From: an uncultured Anaerobutyricum sp.
GTDB taxonomy: Bacteria > Bacillota > Clostridia > Lachnospirales > Lachnospiraceae
NCBI GenBank assembly: GCA_934317185.1
Contig: CAKREJ010000047.1
Coordinates: forward strand, 1-11,049
Direction: 5' to 3'
Length of the DNA stretch: 11,049 bases
Under the pieces are notes generated by a model. That model did not search any database. It had not been told where the DNA came from and saw nothing but the letters and a program-made list of their open reading frames with translations. Of this stretch, positions 1 to 7,028 are shown piece after piece (positions within the stretch are counted from its first letter, which is position 1; every line of letters begins with the position of its first letter). Made by a program: the position numbers and the translations under genes.

Positions 1-3000
1 ACAACACTTACCTTTACAGCATCTGTAGCAGATAAGACAAATCATATGGTAAAACTGTGGCAGACAAGTAAGGATGGAAAGACTTGGGAAGATGTAGCGT
101 TAAGTGGCGGAAGCAAGACATTTACTCTTTACAATATCAGTGAGAATATGTATATTCGCCCGGTTATTACTATTGCACAGCAATACGATTTAAAATATAA
201 GGTTGTACTTGAAGATGGTAAACCTGGAGAGACGTTAGTAACGGATACTTCTATTGCGAAGCTCACAGCGACAAGCAATAATCAGGAAATCGCAAGTGGA
301 GAAAGTCATTCTGCATATATTCCGGTAGAATTTGCACTTACGCTAAATGATGCTTACTATGTAACGGGCTGGAGCAAGAACGTGAAGGCAAGCGAAGATT
401 TATCAGGAGCAAGCCTTGATGCACTAGATAGCAATACAGAAGTCATTGTCACGATTAAAGAAAAACCAGTTGTAACGATTCCTTCCGCTGTAAATGGAAG
501 CATTAAAGTAACCTTCCTTGATGCAGATGAGAAAGAAGTTATTGTGAATGACAAAGATCATGTAGAGGCAGGAACCAATCTTATGGTTACTCTGATACCG
601 GATAAAGGCTATGTTGTTGATGATTCTAAGCTGGATGCAGGAATTCAGACAGAGTATACAGATGAAGATAAGTCTGGAAATACAACAGATACGAAGGCTT
701 ACAAAGTAGAGAATGTAACAGAAAATGTAAGTGTGACAGGAGCATTTAAGAAGCTTGCAACCTACAAGATTGTTTATGATACAGTAACCGTTGCAGGAGA
801 CAGTGCAAATGGAACATTAACGGCACAGGCAGATAGAAAGCAGATGGAATCCTATAAGAGTTCTAAGCTTGACAGTGGAAAAGAGGTATATGCAGGAAGT
901 GAAGTAACCTTTACTGCAACACCGGATGAAGATTATTCTATTCAGGAATGGCGTATTAATGGTACGATCTTGAAAGAAGATGGAATAAAAGTTACGGATT
1001 CTGTTTTAACTCTTTCTAATATCGCAGAAGCATATAATGTGACTGTACAGTTTAAGAAGTCTGGAAGTGATACGACAATTACTGCCGGAGCAAACGGTAA
1101 GATTATCAGTGCGATTGCAGGAAAGAAGGATCAGATTGATAATATTGAATCTGGATTTGTACTTGCTGCCGGAGCAACGGTAGAGATTACCGCACAGCCG
1201 GATACCGGATACAAGGTGGGCTGCTGGAAGGTAAATGGAAGGGTTGTAGATGGACAGACGGATAATAGCTATTCATATACTGCCGATGAAAATGGTACAG
1301 GTGCAGCTATTAGCGTACAGTTTGTACAGGTTGATTACACGGTAAGCTGGAGTGCTAAAAACGGTACAGTGACAGCGAAGGATAAAGCAGATAACGCTTA
1401 TGAAGGAGATAGTGCAGATATTCGAGGTGGAAGTGAGGTAATCTTTACTGCAACTCCGAACGAAGCATACAGAGTAAGTCAATGGAAGGTAAATGGAAAG
1501 GTTGTAGAAGGAGAAAATGCAAATACATTTACATTTACTGTTCCGAGTGGGGCTAAAGAAACACCGACCGTTGCTTCTTATAAAGTAGAGGTCATTTGTG
1601 AGAAAGATCAGTTTACATTAACCTATGCACAGCCTTCTAATGGAACGCTCACTGCAAAGGGAGCGGCAGGTGAAGTTGCAAGCGGTGATAAAGTAAATGG
1701 AGATGAAAAATATACATTTACTGTAAAGCCAGATGCAGATTACATTGTAGAAAGCTGGACAGTAGACGGTAAAGAGATTGACAGTCACAGTAGTACCTAC
1801 GAAGTGACAGTGAAGAAGGATACAGAAGTTTCTGTACAGCTTGTTCCGGCAGCTTATAAAGTAGCCTATAAAGTAAATAATGAGCTGGGTAAACTTCTTG
1901 TTGGTAAAGATACAGAGGAAAAGACCGATGGAGAAACCGCAGTTTCGTATGGAACAGATATCAAGTTTACTGCTGTATCAAATCAGTACTGTCATATTAA
2001 AGGATGGAAGCTTGATGACAAGGATATTACAGAGGAAACAGAGGGTGTAAGCATAAGTGCAGACAATTCTGAACTGACTCTTTTAGGAGTGAAGAAAGAA
2101 CATAAAGTAGAAGCAGTATTTGATGCGGCTACGATGTATGAAGTTTCTTATGAAGTTGATGAAACAGGTGAAGGTACGGCTTCTAATGCGGGAACGCTCA
2201 ATGCAAAAGCCGGAAATACAGACCTTAAGCTTAAAAAAGATCAGACTACCACAGTAGAAGGAGGAAGAACCCTTACATTTACAGCAAGTCCAAAGAGTGC
2301 AGACTTTATGGTAGCAAGATGGTTTGTCAACGGAAAAGAAGTGAAAGACGAACTGACAAATACCTTTGTGATTAAGGAGTTAGACAGAAAAGTTCATGTG
2401 ACCGTACAGTTTACACAGTATAAGGGCTATGCCCTTCCGGTAAGTGGAGAGGGTTATGTACTTTCTGATATCGAAAGAACACCGGATGATACAACACCGG
2501 ATACAGAAATTCGAGAGGATGGTACCCTTTCTTTCAAGGTGACACCAGATACAGATAACCAATATATCCGTATTGATAAGATGATTATTAACGGTTATAA
2601 CGGTCTGACAGGGAAACTTTCGGAAGAAAAAGAACAACCGGATAATTGTGATGCTGTGGAAGTGAAGGATAACAAGGATGGAAGTTACACAGTAACGGTT
2701 TCAAAAATTAAGGCAGAAATTACATTAGATATAGTTGCTCATAAACATGCATTAAAGAAAGTTGACAGAGTGGAGCCAACTTGTACCAAGCCAGGAAACA
2801 AAGAATACTGGTTCTGTGAGGATGAAAGCTGTAAGGAATTATTCCTTGAGGAAGCAGCATCTAAGGCAGTACAGTGGAAAGACATTGTTCTTCCTGCAAA
2901 GGGGCATCGCTATCAAAACGGTATCTGTAAGAATTGTGGAGCGAAAGATCCATCTTATATTAATCTTGGAACTTCAAAATTAAAAGCAGCTACAGGCGGA

Positions 3001-3612
3001 GTAAGAACCATTAAGCTTAGCTGGAGTAAGGCAAATGATGCTGAAGGATATGCAGTATACCGTTATAACACGAAAACAAAGAAGTATAATCTGATTGCAA
3101 GGACAAAGGGTACGGCATATAACGATAAGAAACGTACTCCGGGAACGGTTTATAAATATGTTGTAAAGGCATATGGTGTACGTCAGAAAAAGACAATTTA
3201 TGGTAAGAATTCTAATGTGGCTTCTGCTGTTACAAAGCCAAAAACACCAAAGATTACGGATGTAAAGAAAGCGGGTGCAACGAAAGCAGCCATACATGTT
3301 AAAACAGAAAAGAACGTAAAAGGTTACGAGCTTTACGAGTATATGTGGCAGACAAAGAAGTTTAAACTTGTTGGAAAGATTGAGGGCAGAAAATATTATA
3401 AATATGATAGTAAAAAGAAGAAATTTGTCCGTGACAGAAAGTCTAAGGTTGTACAGAATGCAAAGAAAAAGACAATTTCTGTAAAAATCACAACAAACAA
3501 TGTAAACTTCAGACGCTACAGAAGATATCGTTTCAAAGTACGTTCTTATGTGAAATACAGTGGTAAAAAGATTTTCAGTAAGCTTTCTAAACAAAAGATT
3601 GTAACTCGTTAA
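1..3612 (+). CDS. Large surface/secreted protein with divergent InlB B-repeats, Cys-rich module and Fn3-like C-terminus (5' partial)
   Basis: The frame is open from base 1 with no stop, so the gene begins upstream; 1203 residues are visible and the signal peptide lies outside the window. The ATG at 46 is internal to the frame and is not taken as the start. Residues about 90-820 hold divergent InlB-type B-repeats (beta-grasp-like, common in Clostridia surface proteins). Each has a G-s/t-x-V-x-F-T-A-x-P core followed by a Trp and an NGK/DGK-like turn. The Trp residues fall near 124, 317, 409, 495, 586, 669 and 774, so the period is about 83-105 residues, with one unit near 206 lacking the Trp. 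Residues 914-982 form a Cys/His module (H914, C928, C939, C944, H969, C976, C979). Two Fn3-like, very Lys/Arg-rich domains follow (about 990-1078 and 1079-1203). There is no LPXTG or C-terminal membrane anchor, so retention may be through basic charge or the missing N-terminal part. The ligand is unknown; an adhesin or carbohydrate-associated role is inference. Confidence 0.85.
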   Translation, partial: TTLTFTASVADKTNHMVKLWQTSKDGKTWEDVALSGGSKTFTLYNISENMYIRPVITIAQQYDLKYKVVLEDGKPGETLVTDTSIAKLTATSNNQEIASGESHSAYIPVEFALTLNDAYYVTGWSKNVKASEDLSGASLDALDSNTEVIVTIKEKPVVTIPSAVNGSIKVTFLDADEKEVIVNDKDHVEAGTNLMVTLIPDKGYVVDDSKLDAGIQTEYTDEDKSGNTTDTKAYKVENVTENVSVTGAFKKLATYKIVYDTVTVAGDSANGTLTAQADRKQMESYKSSKLDSGKEVYAGSEVTFTATPDEDYSIQEWRINGTILKEDGIKVTDSVLTLSNIAEAYNVTVQFKKSGSDTTITAGANGKIISAIAGKKDQIDNIESGFVLAAGATVEITAQPDTGYKVGCWKVNGRVVDGQTDNSYSYTADENGTGAAISVQFVQVDYTVSWSAKNGTVTAKDKADNAYEGDSADIRGGSEVIFTATPNEAYRVSQWKVNGKVVEGENANTFTFTVPSGAKETPTVASYKVEVICEKDQFTLTYAQPSNGTLTAKGAAGEVASGDKVNGDEKYTFTVKPDADYIVESWTVDGKEIDSHSSTYEVTVKKDTEVSVQLVPAAYKVAYKVNNELGKLLVGKDTEEKTDGETAVSYGTDIKFTAVSNQYCHIKGWKLDDKDITEETEGVSISADNSELTLLGVKKEHKVEAVFDAATMYEVSYEVDETGEGTASNAGTLNAKAGNTDLKLKKDQTTTVEGGRTLTFTASPKSADFMVARWFVNGKEVKDELTNTFVIKELDRKVHVTVQFTQYKGYALPVSGEGYVLSDIERTPDDTTPDTEIREDGTLSFKVTPDTDNQYIRIDKMIINGYNGLTGKLSEEKEQPDNCDAVEVKDNKDGSYTVTVSKIKAEITLDIVAHKHALKKVDRVEPTCTKPGNKEYWFCEDESCKELFLEEAASKAVQWKDIVLPAKGHRYQNGICKNCGAKDPSYINLGTSKLKAATGGVRTIKLSWSKANDAEGYAVYRYNTKTKKYNLIARTKGTAYNDKKRTPGTVYKYVVKAYGVRQKKTIYGKNSNVASAVTKPKTPKITDVKKAGATKAAIHVKTEKNVKGYELYEYMWQTKKFKLVGKIEGRKYYKYDSKKKKFVRDRKSKVVQNAKKKTISVKITTNNVNFRRYRRYRFKVRSYVKYSGKKIFSKLSKQKIVTR

Positions 3613-3640
3613 GCGGGAATTATGCTTTGTAGCGAAATTA

Positions 3641-3693
3641 AAAAGGACTCCCCGGAAGGTTTGGATGCCTCCTCCTTCCGGGGAGCCTTTTTT
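3641..3693 (+). terminator. Strong intrinsic terminator after the surface-protein gene
   Basis: A perfect 12-bp GC-rich stem (CTCCCCGGAAGG at 3648-3659 with CCTTCCGGGGAG at 3674-3685) encloses a 14-nt loop. It extends past a bulged A through GG/CC and an A-run pairing with the T-run. The T tract (3688-3693) follows directly. It lies 28 nt past the stop codon and ends transcription of the upstream gene. Confidence 0.95.
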
Positions 3694-3719
3694 GTGATTT
3701 ATAGAGGGAGTATTCTTTC

Positions 3720-3748
3720 TTGACTGTATAGAAAAATCAGCCTATTAT
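3720..3748 (+). promoter_or_regulatory. Sigma-A promoter for the CpXC-domain gene
   Basis: TTGACT (3720-3725) and TATTAT (3743-3748) are separated by exactly 17 bp, each one mismatch from the sigma-A consensus. The site sits between the upstream terminator and the next start codon, giving a 5' UTR of roughly 57 nt. No operator-like dyad is seen. Confidence 0.8.
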
Positions 3749-3812
3749 AAGAACTAGAAAATGCATATAGCTTTTATTTTTTATATTTGCAGGTGTTGGA
3801 GGAGAAAGTAAT

Positions 3813-4466
3813 ATGAGATTGACAAGTTATGCGATGGAAGAATTAGAATGTCCGAAATGTGGACATAAGCATTCTCTTAGAAAGTATAAAGTTATTAATG
3901 TGACAGAGAAGGCAAAATTAAAAGAAGATATATTGAAGAACCGGCTTTTCCAATTTAGCTGTGATTCATGTGAGTATATGGCACCACTTACTTATGACAG
4001 TCTGTATGTAGACAGCCAGAGAAATATTATGATTTATATGACTCCGGTTATGAATACAGAGATTAAAGAAGAAATCGCAGCGTTAGAACAGGAACAGGGA
4101 CCAGATAAGCGTCTGGTAGATAATATTAATGATTTAAAAGAAAAGATTATGATTGCCGATAATCATTTAGATGACCGTGTGATAGAGATTATTAAAATAA
4201 TGTATCTTGATCAGATTAAGAAAGAGATGGAAGAGGATACTCTCTTAAATATTCTTTTTGATTATAACAGAGATAACTATTGTTTTCTTGTCTTTTTCCA
4301 GAAAAAAGGAATTGGAAAGATTCCATTGACAAGAGAATTCTACCGTCAGGTTGAGGATAAGTACAGGGAAGCGATTAAAGAACATTCTACAGATCATTTT
4401 ATGAAGATTGATATGGAGTGGGCAGGAAAGATTCTTTTTAAGAATCGCAATAATTTAACAAATTAA
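3813..4466 (+). CDS. CpXC-domain protein of unknown function
   Basis: A 217-residue cytoplasmic-looking protein with no signal peptide or membrane segment. The N-terminus carries C13-P-K-C16-G and C50-D-S-C53, two CxxC knuckles about 37 residues apart that could bind one zinc ion. This pattern and the spacing match the CpXC domain family, whose biochemical role is not established. Residues 80-145 are highly charged and probably helical, including a DDRVIEIIKIMY-like segment. The C-terminal 70 residues look like a mixed alpha/beta domain. The start at 3813 is chosen over the in-frame ATG at residue 8 because GGAGGAG (3798-3804) lies 8 nt upstream. It has its own promoter and no partner within an operon. 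No clear terminator is visible between it and the rpmE promoter, so some read-through into rpmE is possible. Family assignment is fairly secure; function is unknown. Confidence 0.85.
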   Translation: MRLTSYAMEELECPKCGHKHSLRKYKVINVTEKAKLKEDILKNRLFQFSCDSCEYMAPLTYDSLYVDSQRNIMIYMTPVMNTEIKEEIAALEQEQGPDKRLVDNINDLKEKIMIADNHLDDRVIEIIKIMYLDQIKKEMEEDTLLNILFDYNRDNYCFLVFFQKKGIGKIPLTREFYRQVEDKYREAIKEHSTDHFMKIDMEWAGKILFKNRNNLTN

Positions 4467-4537
4467 GTAAAGAATCTTCTCCCTCTAAGTATAAACGAAG
4501 GCAGGAGAGGAATTACCAAAAAGAAATAAAAAAGTCC

Positions 4538-4566
4538 TTGCACTTCATATGACGTTATGGTATAAT
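4538..4566 (+). promoter_or_regulatory. Strong extended -10 promoter for rpmE and the downstream cluster
   Basis: TTGCAC (4538-4543) and a perfect TATAAT (4561-4566) are spaced 17 bp apart, with a TG at 4558-4559 giving an extended -10 element. This is the best promoter in the window and fits a highly expressed ribosomal protein gene. The start site would fall near 4573, leaving a 5' UTR of about 69 nt. Confidence 0.9.
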
Positions 4567-4641
4567 AAGAACGCTGTTTGAAATAAGATAACTATTGAAT
4601 ATAATTAATTAATGAAACATATATTGGAAGAGGTGAATAAG

Positions 4642-4848
4642 ATGCGTGAGGGAATCCATCCAAAATACTATCAGGCAAAGGTTGTATGTAACTGCGGTAA
4701 CGAATTTGTTACAGGTTCTACTAAAGAAGACATCCATGTAGAAATTTGTTCTAAATGTCATTCATTCTACACAGGACAGCAGAAAGCTGCTAAGGCTCGT
4801 GGACGTATTGACAAGTTCAATCGTAAATATGGCATGAATCAGAATTAA
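4642..4848 (+). CDS. rpmE: 50S ribosomal protein L31, zinc-binding (C+) type
   Basis: A 68-residue protein of normal L31 length that starts with the family signature [19 protein letters not shown]. Cys16, Cys18, Cys36 and Cys39 form the zinc-binding set of type-A L31 (C-x-C then C-x2-C), so this is the zinc-dependent form, not the Cys-less paralogue made under zinc starvation. The C-terminal [21 protein letters not shown] segment is typical. The frame can be opened upstream to an ATG at 4612, but the family start and a GAGGTG ribosome binding site (4630-4635, 6 nt upstream) both point to 4642. L31 sits on the central protuberance of the large subunit and bridges it to the small one. It is the first gene after the strong promoter and is followed by a long hairpin that probably limits read-through into the next gene. 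Confidence 0.97.
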   Translation: MREGIHPKYYQAKVVCNCGNEFVTGSTKEDIHVEICSKCHSFYTGQQKAAKARGRIDKFNRKYGMNQN

Positions 4849-4864
4849 TAACCGGAAGGTTTTG

Positions 4865-4928
4865 AATTAGGCGGCGGTGCAATGTATCACAGAGAATGTT
4901 GTGATGTTGTACCGTCGCCTAATTTTGG
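4865..4928 (+). terminator. Long hairpin after rpmE, probable (perhaps partial) terminator
   Basis: Bases 4865-4882 pair with 4907-4924 over 18 positions, with two G-U wobbles; the core is TTAGGCGGCGGT against ACCGTCGCCTAA. After a small internal loop, ATCACA (4886-4891) pairs with TGTGAT (4900-4905). The stem runs into TTTT then GG, so the U tract is short. It may act as a leaky terminator between abundant rpmE and the less needed membrane protein gene. Stem pairing is certain; the termination role is inferred. Confidence 0.65.
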
Positions 4929-4935
4929 TTATATC

Positions 4936-4979
4936 AGATGTGCACTGGAAGTATGTCATGCGTTGCATGATGCACATCT
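4936..4979 (+). promoter_or_regulatory. Second hairpin in the rpmE-DUF1385 gap
   Basis: AGATGTGCA (4936-4944) pairs perfectly with TGCACATCT (4971-4979). Stacked inside it, TCATGC (4956-4961) pairs with GCATGA (4965-4970) around a GTT loop, and 11 nt are bulged on the 5' side. No T tract follows, so this is not a simple terminator. It could stabilise the RNA or be a processing or regulatory structure; no known riboswitch class was recognised. Confidence 0.5.
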
Positions 4980-4984
4980 TACAG

Positions 4985-5006
4985 CAAGAATGCTGAGGCG
5001 TTCTTG
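4985..5006 (+). promoter_or_regulatory. Hairpin directly before the DUF1385 ribosome binding site
   Basis: CAAGAATGC (4985-4993) pairs with GCGTTCTTG (4998-5006), one G-U wobble, around a TGAG loop. The stem ends one base before the AAGGAGGTG ribosome binding site at 5008-5016. It leaves that site free and so could hold it accessible or compete with other folds. Confidence 0.5.
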
Positions 5007-5020
5007 AAAGGAGGTGCTCT

Positions 5021-5962
5021 TTGAAAAAAACAAGTATTGGCGGACAGGCAGTAATGGAAGGGGTTATGATGAAGAATCTTGACCGTTATGCCGTTGCTGT
5101 CCGAAAACCGAATCACGAAATAGAAGTAATGACAGATGAGTATAAGAGTCTGGGAAGCCGTTATGCAATTCTTAGATTGCCGATTATTCGAGGCATTGTT
5201 AATTTTGGAGAGTCTTTATATATCGGGTTGAAGACATTATCATACTCTTCTTCTTTTTATGAGGAAGAAGACTATGAGCCGGGAAAGGTAGAACAGTTTT
5301 TAACTAAAATTTTTGGAGATAAACTGGAAAGTGTTCTTATGGGAATTACAATGATGATTTCTGTTGTTCTGGCATTGGGTATTTTTATGGTATTTCCGTT
5401 TTTTCTGACCAATTTGATGAAGAGTTTTCTGCCTTCATACAGTATAAGGACACTTATAGAAGGAATCATTCGTGTACTATTGTTTTTGCTGTATATATGG
5501 CTTATATCTAAGATGGAAGATATAAAGAGGGTATTTATGTATCATGGGGCAGAACATAAGACGATTAATTGTTTAGAACACGGAGAAGATCTGACACCAG
5601 AGAATATCAAAAAATATTCCAGATTGCATAAACGCTGTGGGACTAGTTTTCTGCTGATTGTTATGATCGTCAGTATCGTAGTATTTATGTTTATTCGTGT
5701 GGACAGTTTATTGTGGAAGTTCATTCTCAGAATTTTGCTTGTTCCGATTGTGGCCGGTATTTCTTATGAATTTATCCGTCTGGCAGGGCGTAGTGATTCT
5801 AAGATCGTGAATATATTAAGTAAGCCTGGCTTATATCTTCAATACTTTACAACGAGAGAGCCGGATGCAGAGATGATGGAAGTGGCAATCAAAGCGGTAG
5901 AAGGTGTATTTGACTGGAGAGAATACCTTCGGGCAATGCATAATGGAGAGCTGGAGGATTGA
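5021..5962 (+). CDS. DUF1385 family polytopic membrane protein (YqhQ-like)
   Basis: A 313-residue membrane protein of usual family length; B. subtilis YqhQ is a characterised-by-name-only member. Conserved family stretches are GGQAVMEGVMM at residues 7-17, HGAEHK at 175-180, RLHKRCGTSF at 201-210 and the amphipathic C-terminus at about 269-292 (LYLQYFTTREPD). Hydrophobic segments lie near 104-133, 143-165, 209-226 and 232-255, so four membrane spans are likely. The paired His/Glu/Cys motif between spans 2 and 3 looks like a metal or catalytic site, but that is inference. The start is a TTG: there is no in-frame ATG before the conserved motif, and AAGGAGGTG (5008-5016) is 4 nt away. The end lies 2 nt before prmC, and this gene order with rpmE, prmC and prfA recurs in Clostridia as I recall. 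The biochemical function is unknown. Confidence 0.9.
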   Translation: MKKTSIGGQAVMEGVMMKNLDRYAVAVRKPNHEIEVMTDEYKSLGSRYAILRLPIIRGIVNFGESLYIGLKTLSYSSSFYEEEDYEPGKVEQFLTKIFGDKLESVLMGITMMISVVLALGIFMVFPFFLTNLMKSFLPSYSIRTLIEGIIRVLLFLLYIWLISKMEDIKRVFMYHGAEHKTINCLEHGEDLTPENIKKYSRLHKRCGTSFLLIVMIVSIVVFMFIRVDSLLWKFILRILLVPIVAGISYEFIRLAGRSDSKIVNILSKPGLYLQYFTTREPDAEMMEVAIKAVEGVFDWREYLRAMHNGELED

Positions 5963-5964
5963 AC

Positions 5965-6897
5965 ATGACAATTCGGGACGTTTTAACGAATATACGAGAA
6001 CGACTGCAAAAAGCAGGAATTGAAGATTTTGAATATGAAAGCTGGGTTTTTCTTGACTGGAAGCTTCATGTCAACAGGGCAGATTTTTATATGAATCCGA
6101 ATGGTGAAGTAAAGCAGGAGCTTTTGGAGGAACTGGAAGATATTCTTTTAAAAAGAGAACAGAGAGTTCCCCTACAGTATCTCATGGGTGAATGTGAGTT
6201 TATGGGATTTGACTTTGCTGTAGATGAACGAGTTTTGATTCCGAGACAGGATACAGAGTGTCTGGTTGAACTGGCTGTCGAAGATATTCGAAATGTTAAC
6301 ACACAGAAGCGAGATGCGTCTGATAACGTAGCCGGTCGGCTTTCTGGGGATTGTGATGGGGACAGAACAAAGCTTTTGCAAAATGAACAGAAGGTTAAAG
6401 TGTTAGATTTATGCACAGGAAGCGGCTGTATCGGTATTTCCGTAGCAAAGCTTTGTCCCAATACGGAAGTGACTCTCGCAGATATTTCTGAGGGTGCATT
6501 AACTGTCGCTAAGAAAAATGCAGAAAACCTGAATGTTAATGTCACTTTAACAAAGGGAAATCTTTTTGAAAATATAGAGGGAAGATTTGACTATATATTG
6601 TCAAATCCACCTTATATTCCATCCCAGGTCATTGACGGATTGATGCCGGAAGTAAGGGAGCATGAGCCTCGTCTGGCTCTTGATGGAGAGGCGGATGGCC
6701 TTGCCTTTTACCGTAAAATCATACATCAGGCTCCGGATTATCTGAATCAAGACGGACGGATTTACTTCGAAATCGGAGCAGAGCAGGGAGAGGATATGTT
6801 GCGACTCATGAAGGAAAGAGGATTTTTGGAAGTAAAAGTGCATAAAGATCTCGCAGGACTTGACCGAATCGTAACAGGCATATATAGTAGAAGATAG
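5965..6897 (+). CDS. prmC: Peptide chain release factor N5-glutamine methyltransferase PrmC (HemK)
   Basis: PrmC transfers a methyl group from S-adenosylmethionine to the Gln of the GGQ motif of release factors, raising their peptide-release rate. Residues 1-100 form the helical N-terminal substrate domain, ending in PLQYLMGECEFMG and VLIPRQDTE, both family signatures. The class I methyltransferase domain carries motif I LDLCTGSGCIG at 147-157, and the catalytic NPPY at 214-217 binds the target Gln. EPRLALDGEADGL (235-245) is also typical. The protein is 310 residues, longer than the roughly 280 of E. coli PrmC; the surplus is an Asp/Arg-rich linker at about 110-144. The frame opens at a TTG at 5959, but GGAGG (5953-5957) is only 1 nt from it and 7 nt from the ATG at 5965, so 5965 is chosen. 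That site lies inside the end of the upstream gene, so the two are probably translationally coupled. Its substrate gene prfA lies just downstream. Confidence 0.96.
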   Translation: MTIRDVLTNIRERLQKAGIEDFEYESWVFLDWKLHVNRADFYMNPNGEVKQELLEELEDILLKREQRVPLQYLMGECEFMGFDFAVDERVLIPRQDTECLVELAVEDIRNVNTQKRDASDNVAGRLSGDCDGDRTKLLQNEQKVKVLDLCTGSGCIGISVAKLCPNTEVTLADISEGALTVAKKNAENLNVNVTLTKGNLFENIEGRFDYILSNPPYIPSQVIDGLMPEVREHEPRLALDGEADGLAFYRKIIHQAPDYLNQDGRIYFEIGAEQGEDMLRLMKERGFLEVKVHKDLAGLDRIVTGIYSRR

Positions 6898-6898
6898 T

Positions 6899-7000
6899 CT
6901 GTGTTTTACTTACGAAACACATAGCAGCAGGATTGTTCAAGAACTCCGAGACATTCTTGAACAATAATCATTTAGAAACAGAGTGAAGCTGAATGATTAT
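6899..7000 (+). promoter_or_regulatory. Three consecutive hairpins between prmC and prfA
   Basis: TGTGTTT (6900-6906) pairs with AAACACA (6915-6921). ATTGTTCAAGAA (6932-6943) pairs perfectly with TTCTTGAACAAT (6954-6965) around a 10-nt loop. ATAATCATT (6964-6972) pairs perfectly with AATGATTAT (6992-7000); it overlaps the second stem by two bases, so the folds compete slightly. None is followed by a T tract, so simple termination is unlikely. Roles in mRNA processing or in uncoupling prfA from prmC are possible. No promoter was recognised in this gap. Confidence 0.55.
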
Positions 7001-7028
7001 AAAATATACAATAGCAGGAGGAAGAAAG

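Noticed and set aside
2980..3594. Antisense open frame of about 204 codons
   Set aside because: It lies opposite the Fn3-coding region, is Cys/Phe/Ile-rich as expected for the complement of Lys-rich codons, and lacks a ribosome binding site or domain.
1..3612. Repeat units considered as a DNA tandem repeat or CRISPR-like array
   Set aside because: The similarity is at protein level only; the nucleotide copies are diverged, long and within one open frame, without spacers.
4467..4537. Terminator between the CpXC gene and rpmE
   Set aside because: CTTCTCCC and GGAGAGG segments can pair only partially, and no stem with a T tract is formed.
4573..4641. Possible autoregulatory L31 leader in the rpmE 5' UTR
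   Set aside because: Ribosomal protein leaders for L31 are known in some bacteria, but these 69 AT-rich nt show no convincing paired stems or recognised motif.
5959..5964. TTG start of prmC overlapping the previous stop codon
   Set aside because: The GGAGG is only 1 nt from the TTG but 7 nt from the ATG at 5965, and the family N-terminus fits the ATG.
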